DNA of 64,000 nt from contig CM032662.1 in assembly GCA_019095985.1 (NCBI GenBank), forward strand, positions 17,530,706 through 17,594,705, in the 5' to 3' direction. The notes under the pieces were generated by a model. That model did not search any database. It was not told where the DNA came from and saw nothing but the letters and a program-made list of their open reading frames with translations. A program made the translations under genes and the position numbers. Positions 45,357 through 58,200 of the stretch are shown here, piece after piece. The DNA is from Streblospio benedicti. Its lineage: Eukaryota > Annelida > Polychaeta > Spionida > Spionidae. Each line of letters opens with the position of its first letter. Position 1 is the stretch's first letter.

Positions 45357-47794
45357 TTAAATCATGAATAAAGAAACCCAGGATGAATCAAACATACATT
45401 CAGTTATTATGATATTGATTTTTTCCATGCTGGCTAAAGCTTATTGAATACTAGTAAAATGGACCTAATTGTGGGCCCAAATGGGCCCAAATATGGACCG
45501 TTTGGGCCCATGTGAAATAGGGGTCTTGTAGTCACGATTTCCAACTGACATGCCAAATTTGAGCATCCTAGCTCAAACGATGCGACCTGTAGAGGGGTAA
45601 CGAACCGGACGGAAGGACGGACGGACTGACGCAAATAATTGGGTACAAGCCAGTGTATAAAACACTGGAATAATGAAATGTGGAACTTAAAAAATTTGAC
45701 ATGCATCAACTTTTTCCATTATAACTGAAAATACAGTGTTGTAGTAATTGATAAACACATGGTATAATTATTATTGAGCATCAAACTAATTGAATTGTAA
45801 TCAAATGCCAGCTCTTAATTGTAAATACATCTGTAATTGTAACAACACTGAAAACGAACAGGTAATTGTAATTCAAACTTGTAATTGACCTCAAATTGCA
45901 TTCTACATTTGTTTTGTTGACAGTGCCAATATACCAGATCATAAAGGTGTATTTATTCAAATCTGAAAGATATAACACAATAGAAAATACTCGCTTATAT
46001 TACTCACAACATGTAATGTGTCATTGAGCAAAATACAAGAACATTCTTAAATTAATTATTTAAAAAATTAAACTGCTTTAGGCATATATGATGATATTCG
46101 AAACCTCATACAGAAAATGTATATTTATACACATAAAATGTCCTCTGAAAAAATATCCTCTGAATAAATTTGGAATATATAGCTTAAACAATTGCCTACA
46201 TACACAACACGAAATAATAGAAGAGCAAAAATACTTACAAAATTCATAGCCTTTTGTAATGTTGAAAATGATTAAAAAGACACTGGTAAAAATGAGTGTA
46301 AAATCCATTCTACGAAAATCTAAATACTAGTACATCCAACAAATAAAGCTACACATCAACTACATGTACTACATAGTAATTGCATTGTTAATTGCACAAA
46401 AATTGCCAAGGCACACGTTTAATAATCTTTAAATGGCTTACAATTTTACTTCTCATCAAAGGAAAATGAAAACTATATGTAAAAAGAAATGATTTATAAT
46501 TATAACTAAATATAAGCTTATTTCAACTATTACTGTATATAACCATCAAAGGGCCCACACTCATGTAAAAGCCCATCCCATAGTTAGGATTGTATCAAAA
46601 TCTGGACTGTTAGAATCCCATAAATAATATACATTCAAGTAAATCCCACTGTCTAAATTGCGTATTTTTTAACCTTAAACCCTTTCCTTGATCATTTGGA
46701 TGGTATTATACAGTATTACAATTGTTGTATTTACGGACATATCTGAACGGAAAACTTTGAAGCAAATGAATGAAAACTATAGCAGGCTAAAAAGATTCCT
46801 GTTATTTTGTTTTAAAATATGTAAGATTTTAGACGACAACATTTAATTCATTTAACCAACAAAAATAACTGGCACAAATGGAGTATTGATTTTCAATCTA
46901 AAGCATTAAACATTTAACAATAAAAGGTATAAGTCACGCAAAATGTTAAAATATAAATACATGTACTTAAACAATGTAGAATAATCATTTAGATACATCT
47001 ATACGTAAATTGTATGAAAATAATAATACATGTACCCTCATAGTGAACACAGCACCAAATATTTGCATTGTATTGCATTGTATTGCATTATAATATATAA
47101 ATATATAGATTAAATATTTATGAAATACAGTACATAATTCGATATTTACTTTCCATGTGAAAGTTTCACATGAAACAATTTCTAGATAAGATTATCATAA
47201 TCATTCAAGTAAATAATTCAAAGAAATATCCTATAATGAACATTTAACTAAATTTACCACATAAGACACTTAATGCCATAAGTTTGATGATTGTTTGTTA
47301 TTTATTATTTGCTTATAATCATATTTCAATTTCATGTCAACAAGTTTGAGTTAACAATTGATAATGACATGAAATTTGAAGATGATAAAGATATAGCTTT
47401 TAGTTTTTGAATAATTATTCTCAAACAAGAAATAACAAAATCATACAACTATGAACCTATCGGGCATTTACCAGATACATACGACTGAGTTCCGCACAGA
47501 TGGTTTTTTTCATACAAACAAAAAATACAAAGAAATGGAAATTGTATCCAACAAACATAATTGTAGAGCCATGAAGTTATGGCAGTGTACCATCAAAGAA
47601 GACTTAAAGCCCAGATTTTTTACAATGAGATGGCTGAGCTGAAGATGCAACCTCAAACACCCTCTAAGTGTAGTAGTGGACTTTCATGCAAAGAAGCTGC
47701 AAAGGTATTGTTGTAGACGTTTAATAACAAGTATTGTAAAATTCTTGTTCTATCCCTGTTTACTACCTCCTCGCATGTGTTAGTGATCAATGTT
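45357..47794. other. Non-coding stretch downstream of the SLC46-like gene
   Basis: No exon was recognised. A short tandem tgcattgtat array lies at about 47066-47090. On the minus strand AATAAA (plus tttatt at 47301-47306) is a candidate polyadenylation signal for the transporter gene, about 490 bases after its stop. Confidence 0.45.
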
Positions 47795-50700
47795 TCAAAT
47801 GAGAGGTTGTGTATCAGAAATCTGATCCATATTTTCTGGAATCTGATCCTGATCACTCCCCATACCATCACCAGATGAATTATCTCTAGATTCAGATTCA
47901 GCAGAGTCTTCAGAATGAGTTTCATCATCTGAAAAATTATTAAAAAGATAATGATTAGAGTGGTGCTAAAAGATTCAAAGGCACTATTCTCCTAAAGATC
48001 TTGAATAATACATTACAATCCAGTAACTAAAAAAATGTAAGTACATGTAGACATAAACTTCAAAACAAAAAGAATAACAAGAGGCACTATGGGAGCCTAA
48101 ATCGCTCACCTGTATCTATGTTCATTTTTTAGCAAAAAAGAGACAAAGTTTCACTAATTTCTAGCCACACAAAACTTTGAATTAAAAAAAAATCAGTTTG
48201 CATTATGATTAAAAAACTGACTGTACAGAAGACAAGGTTGCACTATGACTTCTATCCATCTCCAGAGAACTTTAAAAGTTTGCATTAAGACAAAACAGAC
48301 TGATCACATTGTTTCACTAAAACGTTTGATGATCCCCTAGAGCGGGGTCAATTTTACCCCCAGGGACATGTATCAAGTATGGAATGATGATCATTATAGA
48401 CATACAACTTCTGTGAAAAAATTATGAAATTTGAATAAAGAAACCATTGTGCAAATATGAATTGTTGATGGCCAGATGCCGGATGAGAGGTGATCACAAA
48501 AGCACACCATGTCTACGACAGGTGAGCTAAAAAATACACAATTTATAACCAACTTCATAAAAACATACATACCATATTTGAACATATTATCCAAGTAATA
48601 CCTTTTTGTCCATTCATTAAAGCGACCTCTGTAAGCATATAATTATTATGAATCCAAACGGTCAAAAAATAATATTTTGTGTATTTCTTTTTAAAACCAG
48701 CGAGAATTACATTGTTGCTATGACTAAGCAATTGTGTTAAAAAAAAAAAGGGGTAATTGTGTGACTTTAATGGGCCAATATATTATGCAATAAATAGAAA
48801 AAATATGAGCCTATTTAATTTAGAATTTTGTAGGCTATCAAAAAAATGTAAGTTTGTGCAAATATTTCTAGTTTTACAGTAAATAACACAGAACACAAAT
48901 TAAAAGTAGAAGAACTTGTGAATAAACTACCAATATTTCATATATAGATAAAAATCATAGATCACCAGATTTATTGATAAAGATTTTGGTTGTACTTACA
49001 TTAAGATGAGTATTCCAACACAATACACACATGCATTGATCATGAACACAAAGGTTGGTACGATGTTCAGCGTTGCCTCATACACAGCATTTGTAATAAT
49101 ATCTCCACTCATGGCACAAATCACTTCCACAAATGCAATCATGGCAAATACAGCACCTGTTCAATCATATTGTTATGTACTCATATTTCAAATGTCTATT
49201 CAAACCAATACTATGGTCAAATTGGATAAAAAGTGAGTTCTAAATGCAATGCTACCAACCTTGACTGTCTTTGGGCGTTACGATTGACATCATAGTCCTA
49301 ATAGTTGGAATGAACAAAACAGCAAACATACCTAATATGGCAGCTACAAATGAAAGAAAAATCTTCAATGAGCAATATTTGCATGAAAGTGTTCTACTAA
49401 TGTGACTCAGTGAACTCAGTGAACCCACAATTATGAGTTAAATCCCCCAAATTTTTAAATCAATTATATAAGATGGTGATAAAATGAACATGTACAGTGG
49501 ATATGAAAGAAGTCATTAAAATGAGAAGATAAAATGGCATGAACTCTTCAGAAGCAGGTTATATAGATATAAATAAATAATGAGAGCCTTCGTGTATGGA
49601 CATTAGAGAAATGTTGGAGTCACTCTATCACTCTAATAGTCATTATCACATTGATAATGTAAATTTAAATAGAGCATGTTTATTTGCAAATTATAAATTG
49701 GATTATTGGAACTATACATATAAAACTGAGCAATCTTACTTGTGTACATCTCCAACATGGTGTTCAAAAATGCAATGTACAGGTTCATTCCCGCAGCAAA
49801 AAACAGGCTGATCATAGCAATTATTGCCAAGCAGTACAACTGTGGGTACATTATAGATTGAAGACCCTTGTTCAGACATTTTGAAATCAAGGGACTACAA
49901 ATTGAGGTTATACCGAGGTAAGAGGCAGTAAAATATCCTAAAGTCATCATGTCACAGCAGAGCGGAGCACTCATCATGTACAGGATAAGTACCTGAAATG
50001 TGGCAGCAACAGAAATATCAATGTAGGAAAACCTTAAATGTCCGTTGAAAAATCAAATGTGGTTAGACTTTAAAACTGGTTCAATATTACATATTTTGTT
50101 TTTAACTCTCAGATTTTTATAACTCATACACATATCAGCGCAGCCGTAACTTCAAAATAATTTCAAATTTTAAATTGAAGATTTTCTTAACCAATTATTT
50201 CCTATATAAGAAATTTAACAATGGCAACATTTTAAGCAACTATTAATAGAAAACAACATACTGAGCTGCTTAACATGAAAGGAGTTGTAACAAAAAATGT
50301 CAACAGCAATATCCACAAAGTGACTGTCCTTCCATGATGTCCACAGTCTTTTGTGAATAGAGTGAAAGATTGTTTCAATCGATGCAGACAATTTTCTTTT
50401 GAATTTGGAAGTCTACGAATTGTTTCAGGTACAAAAAATATCAGATACAGCAGGTTAGCAACATGTCCCCCTAAAAAAACAAAACAAAAAACAAATAATA
50501 ATAATATTAAGTGATTTGGGCAGTGTTACTCACTGTTCTGCATTTTCATTCTTTTTTAATCTTCCATTCAGTAACAAGCAATCCATATTTATTTTCATTT
50601 TTAATCCATCGAGGCCCATTAAATATCTATGTAAATGTAATTTGAGTTTTCTTTGAAATCAAAAAGTAAACTTGTAATCTAACTTGAATAAAGAGTGCTG

Positions 50701-53453
50701 TTGCAATTCACAATGTTTGCTTTAATTCAAGGGAAACTTGGAGTTTTTGATAAACTTTCCAGAAACAATTTAGTTTTTTTAGGAACATATCGATTCCATA
50801 CATATATACCACTGACCTGCTACGAATACTAGAGGCCAGATGTAGCCCATTTTTGAGACCCAATAGCTAAGTCCTAAGGGTCCCAGAATACCAGAGATAT
50901 ATATAAGCATCTCCACTGCAGTTATCCTGAACAAGCGATCAACTATTAAAAGAAAAAAAACATTGTATCAATTTACATACTTTTGAAAAATTATCTCATA
51001 TTTCAAACTTAGATACCAAACATATGGCTTTCAAAGTTACCTGGTAATGCTAAAAAATTGGAAACACTGGCACCAGAATTCCCATAGTTGGTCATTTTCA
51101 TCTTATTCTGCATTTGGAGACTTAATTTGGAATTTAAAAAAACCTTGAAGAATAATTTAAAGGGAAATATAATATTTTTCAATTTATCTATTTTAGGTGA
51201 TTTCTTGATTAATTAAAAAAATATATATCTTTTTCCTTGAAGAGGACACTTATGTGTTGAAACATTGGAAAATTCTTTTAATAAATTAAATCATTCTCCA
51301 AAGTTTATCTTAAATTCCAAATTTAATCAATAAGTCCCCAAACACAAAATAAAACAAAAATAACCAACAATGAGACCACCTGTGATACACAAAATCAAAC
51401 AAATTGCAAAAGAATTCACATTCATGGAGTAAACGGTAACCACTTAATTAAGTGTTAGAACTAAAATTGAAATACCCTGTAATGTGATATCAGACACATA
51501 AGTAAAGCATCCCATGATAAGGCAAATATATGATCCACAACATCCATTAAAGAATGAGCCAATGAGTAGGTACCAAACAGGAAGATCAAGAACAGCGACC
51601 TAGATGGAACACAAATTATTTATATGTACCGGGTATGCTAATATACACATACATTGGTTTTTGTCACTCTAAACCATAGTTATGTAGCAATTATTTCACA
51701 ATAGCATAATTCTATAAATATAAACTTACTATTAAAAACACTATAACATTTAATAGTGTTCCAATAATAGGTATTCCAATGACATATTTTCGGCCTGCAA
51801 TATCACTTAGAAAGCCCAGAATCAGTGTAACAAGGAGGGAGGGTACTCCCATCACAATGGAAGAGTACATGAGAAATCTACTGGACTCCGCTTGCACCTG
51901 GATTCAGAAAGAAAAGAATAAACATACGTGTATGACTACAAATATTATGTAACTATAATGCATTATTTAACAATTCAAATTAATTAATGGAAAATAATTC
52001 AAATTAATCAATAGAAAAAGTTAATTATCAATGAAAGTAGGTTTCTGTTGATTTTGTTTTGTTTGTATGTATACTTTGCAGCCATCAACATGCTGATGAT
52101 TATAGCAGAGGAAGGCCACGTGGTGTTGGTACATGGATCTCCAGAGGCAGGTTAGGTAACCAACTGAGCATTAGGGTGGAGGGATCACACTAACTATTAG
52201 TGGGATCGGCAATGTAGTAGCAGACGTACAACATAAGTGATTGTCAAAACTCTGTCTGCCATGCCTAGCCGCGAACCCACGACTCAGGCAAATCACGTTT
52301 TGGTAGCCATATGCTTTAGCCACTGCACCACTGATGACCAGATTGATTGTTTGCAGGAAGGTAGTATATAAAGTTTAAATGTCTTTATATTAAAATTACA
52401 TACAGCATAACCTCCAATTAATGCTACCTCTAAAGAAACACCTCAACAATAAGACGATATTTGCCAATTACAAAACTTCATCAAAACATCACTTCAAACC
52501 TCTGAGAAGAGACTATCTCTCTACTGAGACAGCTTGGGGTCATACTCTGAGTCATCTTATTTGAAAGTTATGCTGTTAATTTACTACTTTCATCTCTATT
52601 ACCAGTGATCAGCAACCATTTGAAAAGGTGACACAGTAACATGTTACAAAGAAACACAGCACTTATTTGCATCCTTCATTAAGGGATCTAAATCTTTAAG
52701 CTCATCGCAAAAGTTTAAAAAAGTAAATCTTTATGTGGCTCATTGTGATGTTTATAAACTATAAACTGGTCAGTCTGTACTTGGCTATATTCCGTTATAA
52801 TGTTATATCTCATGTAAAATGACTCTTCGTGCTTATAGCATGAAAAACATGTAACAATGTTATTGAAATAAACTCTAATGGTTAAGGACTCTTAAAGCTC
52901 ATAAATACCTCCTGTTGGAAAATATATGCAGGATCACTTTTGTTCATTGAACATGTTGTTTGATTTGTTGATGTGAAATCAAACGAATCAGTGATGTTCC
53001 CTCTTGTATTGTTCTCAGCTATTGAAGATGCAATCTGAAAAAAAAATTAGATTTAAAAAGCAAACTTACTCCTTAGTATTTTCTAAACTATTTCTTATTT
53101 TCTTTACATATAAGGAGCAACATCTTCCATGAAACCATTCGTCCTGTTGTACTGTAAAATGGTATAATTTACATGGGAGGTTTTTGTCTGGTTATATTAT
53201 GTGAGTTCAAACCTTGATAAGTTAAAATTACAAAGTATTTTTTTCATGAAACAAACAATACCTTTGCATAGATGTATTGCTCACTTAGGAGTTGATATGG
53301 GAATGCCACAATAGCAAATAGAACCACTATTGGTTCAACTATTATCCTTCTGGAAGGAATTTGAATTATTCCAGATTTTCTTTTTTGCACTTCAGCAGAA
53401 CGATCTGTGTCGCTGCCATGATCATCAGTGTTAATCCTACTGGAGTCTTCCAT
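47795..53453 (-). CDS. SLC46-like major-facilitator transporter (542 aa, 11 exons)
   Basis: Exons, in transcript order: 53453-53262, 53034-52909, 51897-51730, 51599-51476, 50942-50817, 50470-50262, 49992-49740, 49343-49260, 49156-49000, 48628-48573, 47928-47795. All have GT-AG borders and matching phases. The first helix contains IIVEPIVVLFAIVAF then EQYIYAK, typical of the SLC46 (PCFT/folate-transporter) family. Loop 1 (exon 2) has four N-glycosylation sequons, as in PCFT. Exon 3 carries the MFS motif GFLSDIAGRK. VWYLLIGSFFNGCCGSY, LIMGCFTYVSDIT and FFVPETI are further family-like segments. The C-terminal tail (DDETHSEDSAESESRDNSSG onward) is acidic and soluble. SLC46 members are proton-coupled importers at the plasma or lysosomal membrane (folates; muropeptide-type ligands for some). 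The substrate here cannot be told. An upstream acceptor (tttttatag) 8 bases before the ATG implies a 5' UTR intron. Confidence 0.88.
51114..51351. mobile_element. Foldback element in SLC46-like intron 4
   Basis: The left arm (ttggagacttaatttggaat) and right arm (cttaaattccaaatttaatc, aataagtccccaaa) are imperfect reverse complements. Between them lies ccttgaagaggacacttatg then tgttgaaacattggaaaa, a text typical of Penelope-like element ends. It has the same plan as the foldback at 45104 but a different sequence. Confidence 0.55.
52066..52338 (-). mobile_element. tRNA-headed SINE in SLC46-like intron 2
   Basis: Read on the minus strand it begins with a tRNA-like head: A box tggtgcagtggctaaagca, B box gtgggttcgcggct. 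A body follows with gtacgtctgctactacattg and accaacaccacgtggcc. It ends in the tail ctctgctataatcatcagca, ttgatggctgcaaagta. The tail is shared with copies at 55597 and 35842, and the body with 32781. It lies in the same orientation as the host gene. Confidence 0.8.
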
Positions 53454-55262
53454 GTTTTTTCCTATAAAAATCAAATGGTAAAAATAAAATATAAAAGATT
53501 ACTGCTACCAGTCACTTAAACAATTTTCTCACATACATACTGGTTATACAATAACCCCCCCCCCCCACACACACACACACTAAATCCTCTAGAATCATAG
53601 CATCCATATGATTGCACCAGTGACATGAGTGACCACAATAAATAATTCAAAGTGAGTTGCAGCATTAAAGAATCTACAAAAAATATATAGCACCAACAAG
53701 AACTACATATATTGTGACTATACAAGTATAGCAAGTATAGCCTATACACAACCTGAGAGGCTGATAAATGGAAGCAAAAATGAGCTATATGCATCACTGC
53801 CAATGACTTAAGCATTGATTCTGTGGTGATTTGACCTAAAATAACCCCAATGATCATGCAAATAAATATCTAAATAGTAAATTATTCACCATTGAACTTG
53901 CATGAACCACAACAGTTCAAACACTCAACACGATCTGAACTTTACCCTACTAAAGGCACATGAGAAATATTGAAAATAATATAGGGCCAGACACTTACTT
54001 GCTTTACTTTATATTATCTTCATATTTAATTAATATGTCCTTTTCTTTTTTTGTGGTGTATGTGTGTTCATTACACAATGGCTAATATTAAATCATATTA
54101 ATTTAACAGCATATTTTTAATTGAGAAATTATACATTTTTATAAGTGATTATGACATAACCAAGTCGACATAAACGGTAGACTGGGTTTGGTGACCACTT
54201 AATTATTGGTTGGTTAATGTACTATAAAAACGCAGCACATTTTCATGGTCATGTATCAAAATGAATCCCTTATGAACTGCCTTTGAAGTATGGATAATGG
54301 ATCTTCGGTGGTCTCACTAGACAGGTGTTACAGGGTTTCATTGTGTAGCTTTAAGAAGGTTTGGTACTGTGAAGTGTTCTTATTATAGAGGTGGTCTTAA
54401 TATAGCGAGGCGGTCTTCACCTTTCTTCAGTTAGGTAATCTAAAACCTGAAAGCTATCACTTTCGTACACTTGCACACCATTTATACATATATACAGTTA
54501 GTAGGAATTTTCTTTGTGTGTTTTTTTCTTAACAATTGCAATGGTTTTGCTTTGTATTTTAATAGCAGACCAGGGAGTAAGTACTATTGTGCCATCGTAG
54601 ACCTGGATGTCCTAATGTTCCCGGGGGCTAGTGCCATCGAGGTCCATTTGTTTCTATGTTTGTATATTCATTTAAAATTCTCAAATAAATAGATGGACAT
54701 ATCTAGATGAATAAATAAATAGAATAAAAAAATAGATAGTGATCACTGTAAAATAATTGACATTGAGTCTTCAGAACAAATCAAACTTGGCACAAACTGA
54801 TAATGACTTGTTCACTTGAGCACATCCTTATCCTTACATTCACATTCTATGGATGCGGGTGCAGATACATGATAGACTTCGTAATGACAGCGCTGCGAGA
54901 AAATACCGACTGCTAATTTGAATTAGACTCACTACTGACTAGTACATGATAGTTTACTGATAGCACGGGGTAAACACCTGGAAGGCTCACTCACATGAAT
55001 ATTCTTTATCCATATATTAATGTAAATTTACATTAGGGACAAATTTAACATATCACATTACTACTATATTTGTAGGTTAATTTTTACTCTAAATCTATGT
55101 TCGCAGAAAACAATCCACCATACAAAATGATAATTGTGTCGTGAAAATGATTGCCTCCAGTCATTCTCGTCTTGCGTTTGATTAGTACATTATTTGTGAA
55201 CCAGGCATTCAATAAACACGTGTTAATGTATACTTCCGTGTTGTATAATAAAGTTGTAAAAT
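53454..55262. promoter_or_regulatory. Divergent intergenic region, SLC46-like / NOP53
   Basis: About 1.8 kb separates the two start codons, which face away from each other, so the promoters of both genes must lie here or in untranslated exons within it. It contains a C-run plus (CA)n at 53549-53580 and a decayed mariner-like repeat at about 54300-54430 (ttattatagaggtggtctta). No TATA box is assigned. A non-coding first exon of the transporter should be here. Confidence 0.4.
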
Positions 55263-58200
55263 ATGACCACTTTAATTTCAAATACTCCGTCTAGGAAACG
55301 AAAACGAGTGAGTAAAAACAAAAAGAAGAACTGGAGAAAGACAGATATCACAGATGTTGAAGAATATTTAGATGATGTGAGGCTGCAAGAAAGAACTGGG
55401 TAATTTGAACTCTTCCATTCACTCATGTAGTATATCTAACAACACTAACTTACTTTATTACGCAATGCCTACTTAGAATATTTAGATCTCGGATGGCAGT
55501 GGCAGATCTAAGATGTTCTGGACGGGTTGCATCACATAATGTCCACAGAACGTACACCGCACGGTCCAAGTGCTCCATATGGTCTGCATGTGGGGAACGA
55601 TGGTGTGGTTAGCACGCAGGACTGCGAAACGTGGTTTGCTTGTGTCGTGAGTTTGTGGCCCGTCCACGGCAGACTCAGTATCGCCAAGACGCTACGTCGT
55701 ACGTCTACCACTGCATTGCCGATCTCCACACAGCGTGACGATACTGTCGGGTGTAATACTAGACTGTGGCGACACCAAGCCTGAGGTTCAGAATTAAGCC
55801 GCTTTAAAAAACCTCCCTCTGCTATAATCATCAAAATTGATTGCTGCAGAGTACAAACAAACAAAGATGGAAGGAAATCCCCTTTTACATATTTAAGACT
55901 TGTTCGACTATTGTAGTATCATTTTCACCACTATAGGTGGCTACAAACAATTGCATTTTGGATATTTTTTTATTCAAACAATAATCAGTATATCATTTTC
56001 TCCTGTCATGCTATAGTTCTATAAGATCTGGTTGTTTTGAGACCAACAGGTATGTAGCAGTATGTCCACTAGTGGCGAAAATGGTACTAAGATAGTTCTA
56101 ACTACATGTATATTGAGGTATACCACCTAGCGGTGAAAATAATTCCACGGTCGATAGAACTCAACAATTTGATAGGTGAACAAGTCTAAGTAGACACACA
56201 CTTGTAAATGAAATTATATTTCTTGAACACCAGTACACCAGTGCTATTTAAGTGGACGTGACTTCTCGTGTTGCTCTTCACCTTAAGTGTTTGCATTTTA
56301 CTCTTTTTTTTTTTTTTTAATGACTTGCTTTGGGTTTATTGGGGAAAACTGCGTAGAGCAAGCAGCGGAATCATATGATGAACTTCAATTTCAATAATGT
56401 GTTTTCTAATATTTAGAAATGATACATTGAAGATATATTGAATTCAAGATAACATTATTTTATTATGTTAAAATTTCTCTAATGGTTGATTGATAAATCG
56501 TTATAAGCACATTTATGAAATATGCGTTCATGGATTTCCGTTCAGCAGTCTAGAACTGTGGATAACTGAAACCTGGGGAAAAAGTTAAGCCAAAGCCAAT
56601 TGTATTGAGCTTATAATATATGATTTCAAATAGAATTAGTACATTAAGATAGTATGTTCACATGTAATATGTATGATTATGAAGTGGAGTCTGTCTCCAG
56701 CTTGCCATAGCTGTCACTGTAACCAAAGATCAATGTGCATCTGGAATTTTTGTTGGTTAGAAATTAATAATTATGCTACAGCACCGGCCCTGAAATACTG
56801 TTCAGAATTTCAAAAGTACATTTTTTTTATATTACAGGGGGCTTGTTAGTGAGAAGGCTGATGAACAACTATTTTTTGTTGACACATCTACCAAAGAATC
56901 AGTTACTGATGATACAGGTATTCTTTTTCAAATGGATTTTGATAAATTGTGATGAAGTAATGATATCCTAGAATCTGGATTCATCAAATATCAAGGAGTA
57001 CATAATCTGTAAAAGCACATAATGCTTCAAATATTCAATAATGTGTATAAATGTATCTTCCTATTTAGTTCTTCCAAAGAGAGCAAAAAGAGAGAAAAAG
57101 CCATTGAAATGCCATGCCATACTAGAACCTGACTCCCGAATCAAACCTTTGAGGGTGTAAGTAAAACTTTTATATTTCTGATCTTGATAGACTTTAGCGT
57201 AGGAGTTTAAGCACAGATGTTGATTTTTGATTGCATTTATTTCAATTATCAACAAGAGTTATTGTATTTTACAGAAAAACAAGCTTCAGAAAAGACCTCC
57301 CCAAAAAATTGTGTGCAGCGAAGAGAAACAAAGATCAATTATCGAAGAAAGAACAAACTTCTTTACAGCAAAGACAAGAAGCTCTTGAAGCTTCAAAACA
57401 AAAGAAAATTAAAAATGCATTAGAGGTTAAGAATGCAGAATTCGATCTATGGGGAGATGAAGGTACATGTAACTCATACTATTTCGTAGGTGATGTTTGT
57501 TTTTTTCAGGGTCAAGATTAGGCACTCGTTCGCTCGTATTGACAAGTAAAACCTGAGTAACATTGTTTAGTTATTCGTCTTTTTGACGAGTGGCAAATTC
57601 TGGTCCAATTAACATAGAGGTATAGAGATTGTGCAAGGAGGTTGAGTACGAGTAGATATTTAAATCCTGCTGACGAGTAGCACTTTTCAATCTAATCCTG
57701 AACTCGATTTTAGTTACCTCATGTACTTCAAGGCATAACATGCTATAGCCAGCACAAAAACATTACATACCGTATTTCCACGTTTTGTAGCCTAGGCATT
57801 TATTGGTTTCAAAACATGTCTAGCATAGTCATTCAAATGAGGGAGGTGTCTATTTGAAGGAGGCATTAAACAACTTAAAACTACAAGGTGTAGCAGCTCC
57901 ATTCTTGGGGAAAATGTCCCATTAAGTTAGACACACCTGAGGAAGCTATTGTGCCTCACCCAAGTAATTTCAAATAAACACCGTTACTAGCTTCCAAGTG
58001 TATAACTGTAGGTATTAGTGTGTGATCCTACTCTTAACAAAATAAACATTATTTCTTTTTGGTAATTTATAGACACTAGCTGGCCCGTCTCCTACGGAGA
58101 CTATTTTGTGTATTATGGAAACGAAAATGTGAAAAACACTGTCTAGATTTATCTGTCTCGCTCAAAGAGGACGTTATGAATCCTTCTTGGAGGTTGGTGG

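Noticed and set aside
47653-47928. Last transporter exon read in the frame MMKLILKTLLNLNLEIIHL
   Set aside because: The frame demanded by the preceding exon (donor at 48573) gives an acidic soluble tail and stops at 47795. The other frame is a shadow.
49006-49236. Plus-strand frame opposite transporter exon 9
   Set aside because: It is antisense to a well-supported exon and shows no family resemblance.
55597-55680. Possible tRNA gene
   Set aside because: A- and B-box-like strings are present, but the acceptor stem and anticodon arm do not form and a SINE body and tail follow. It is a SINE head.
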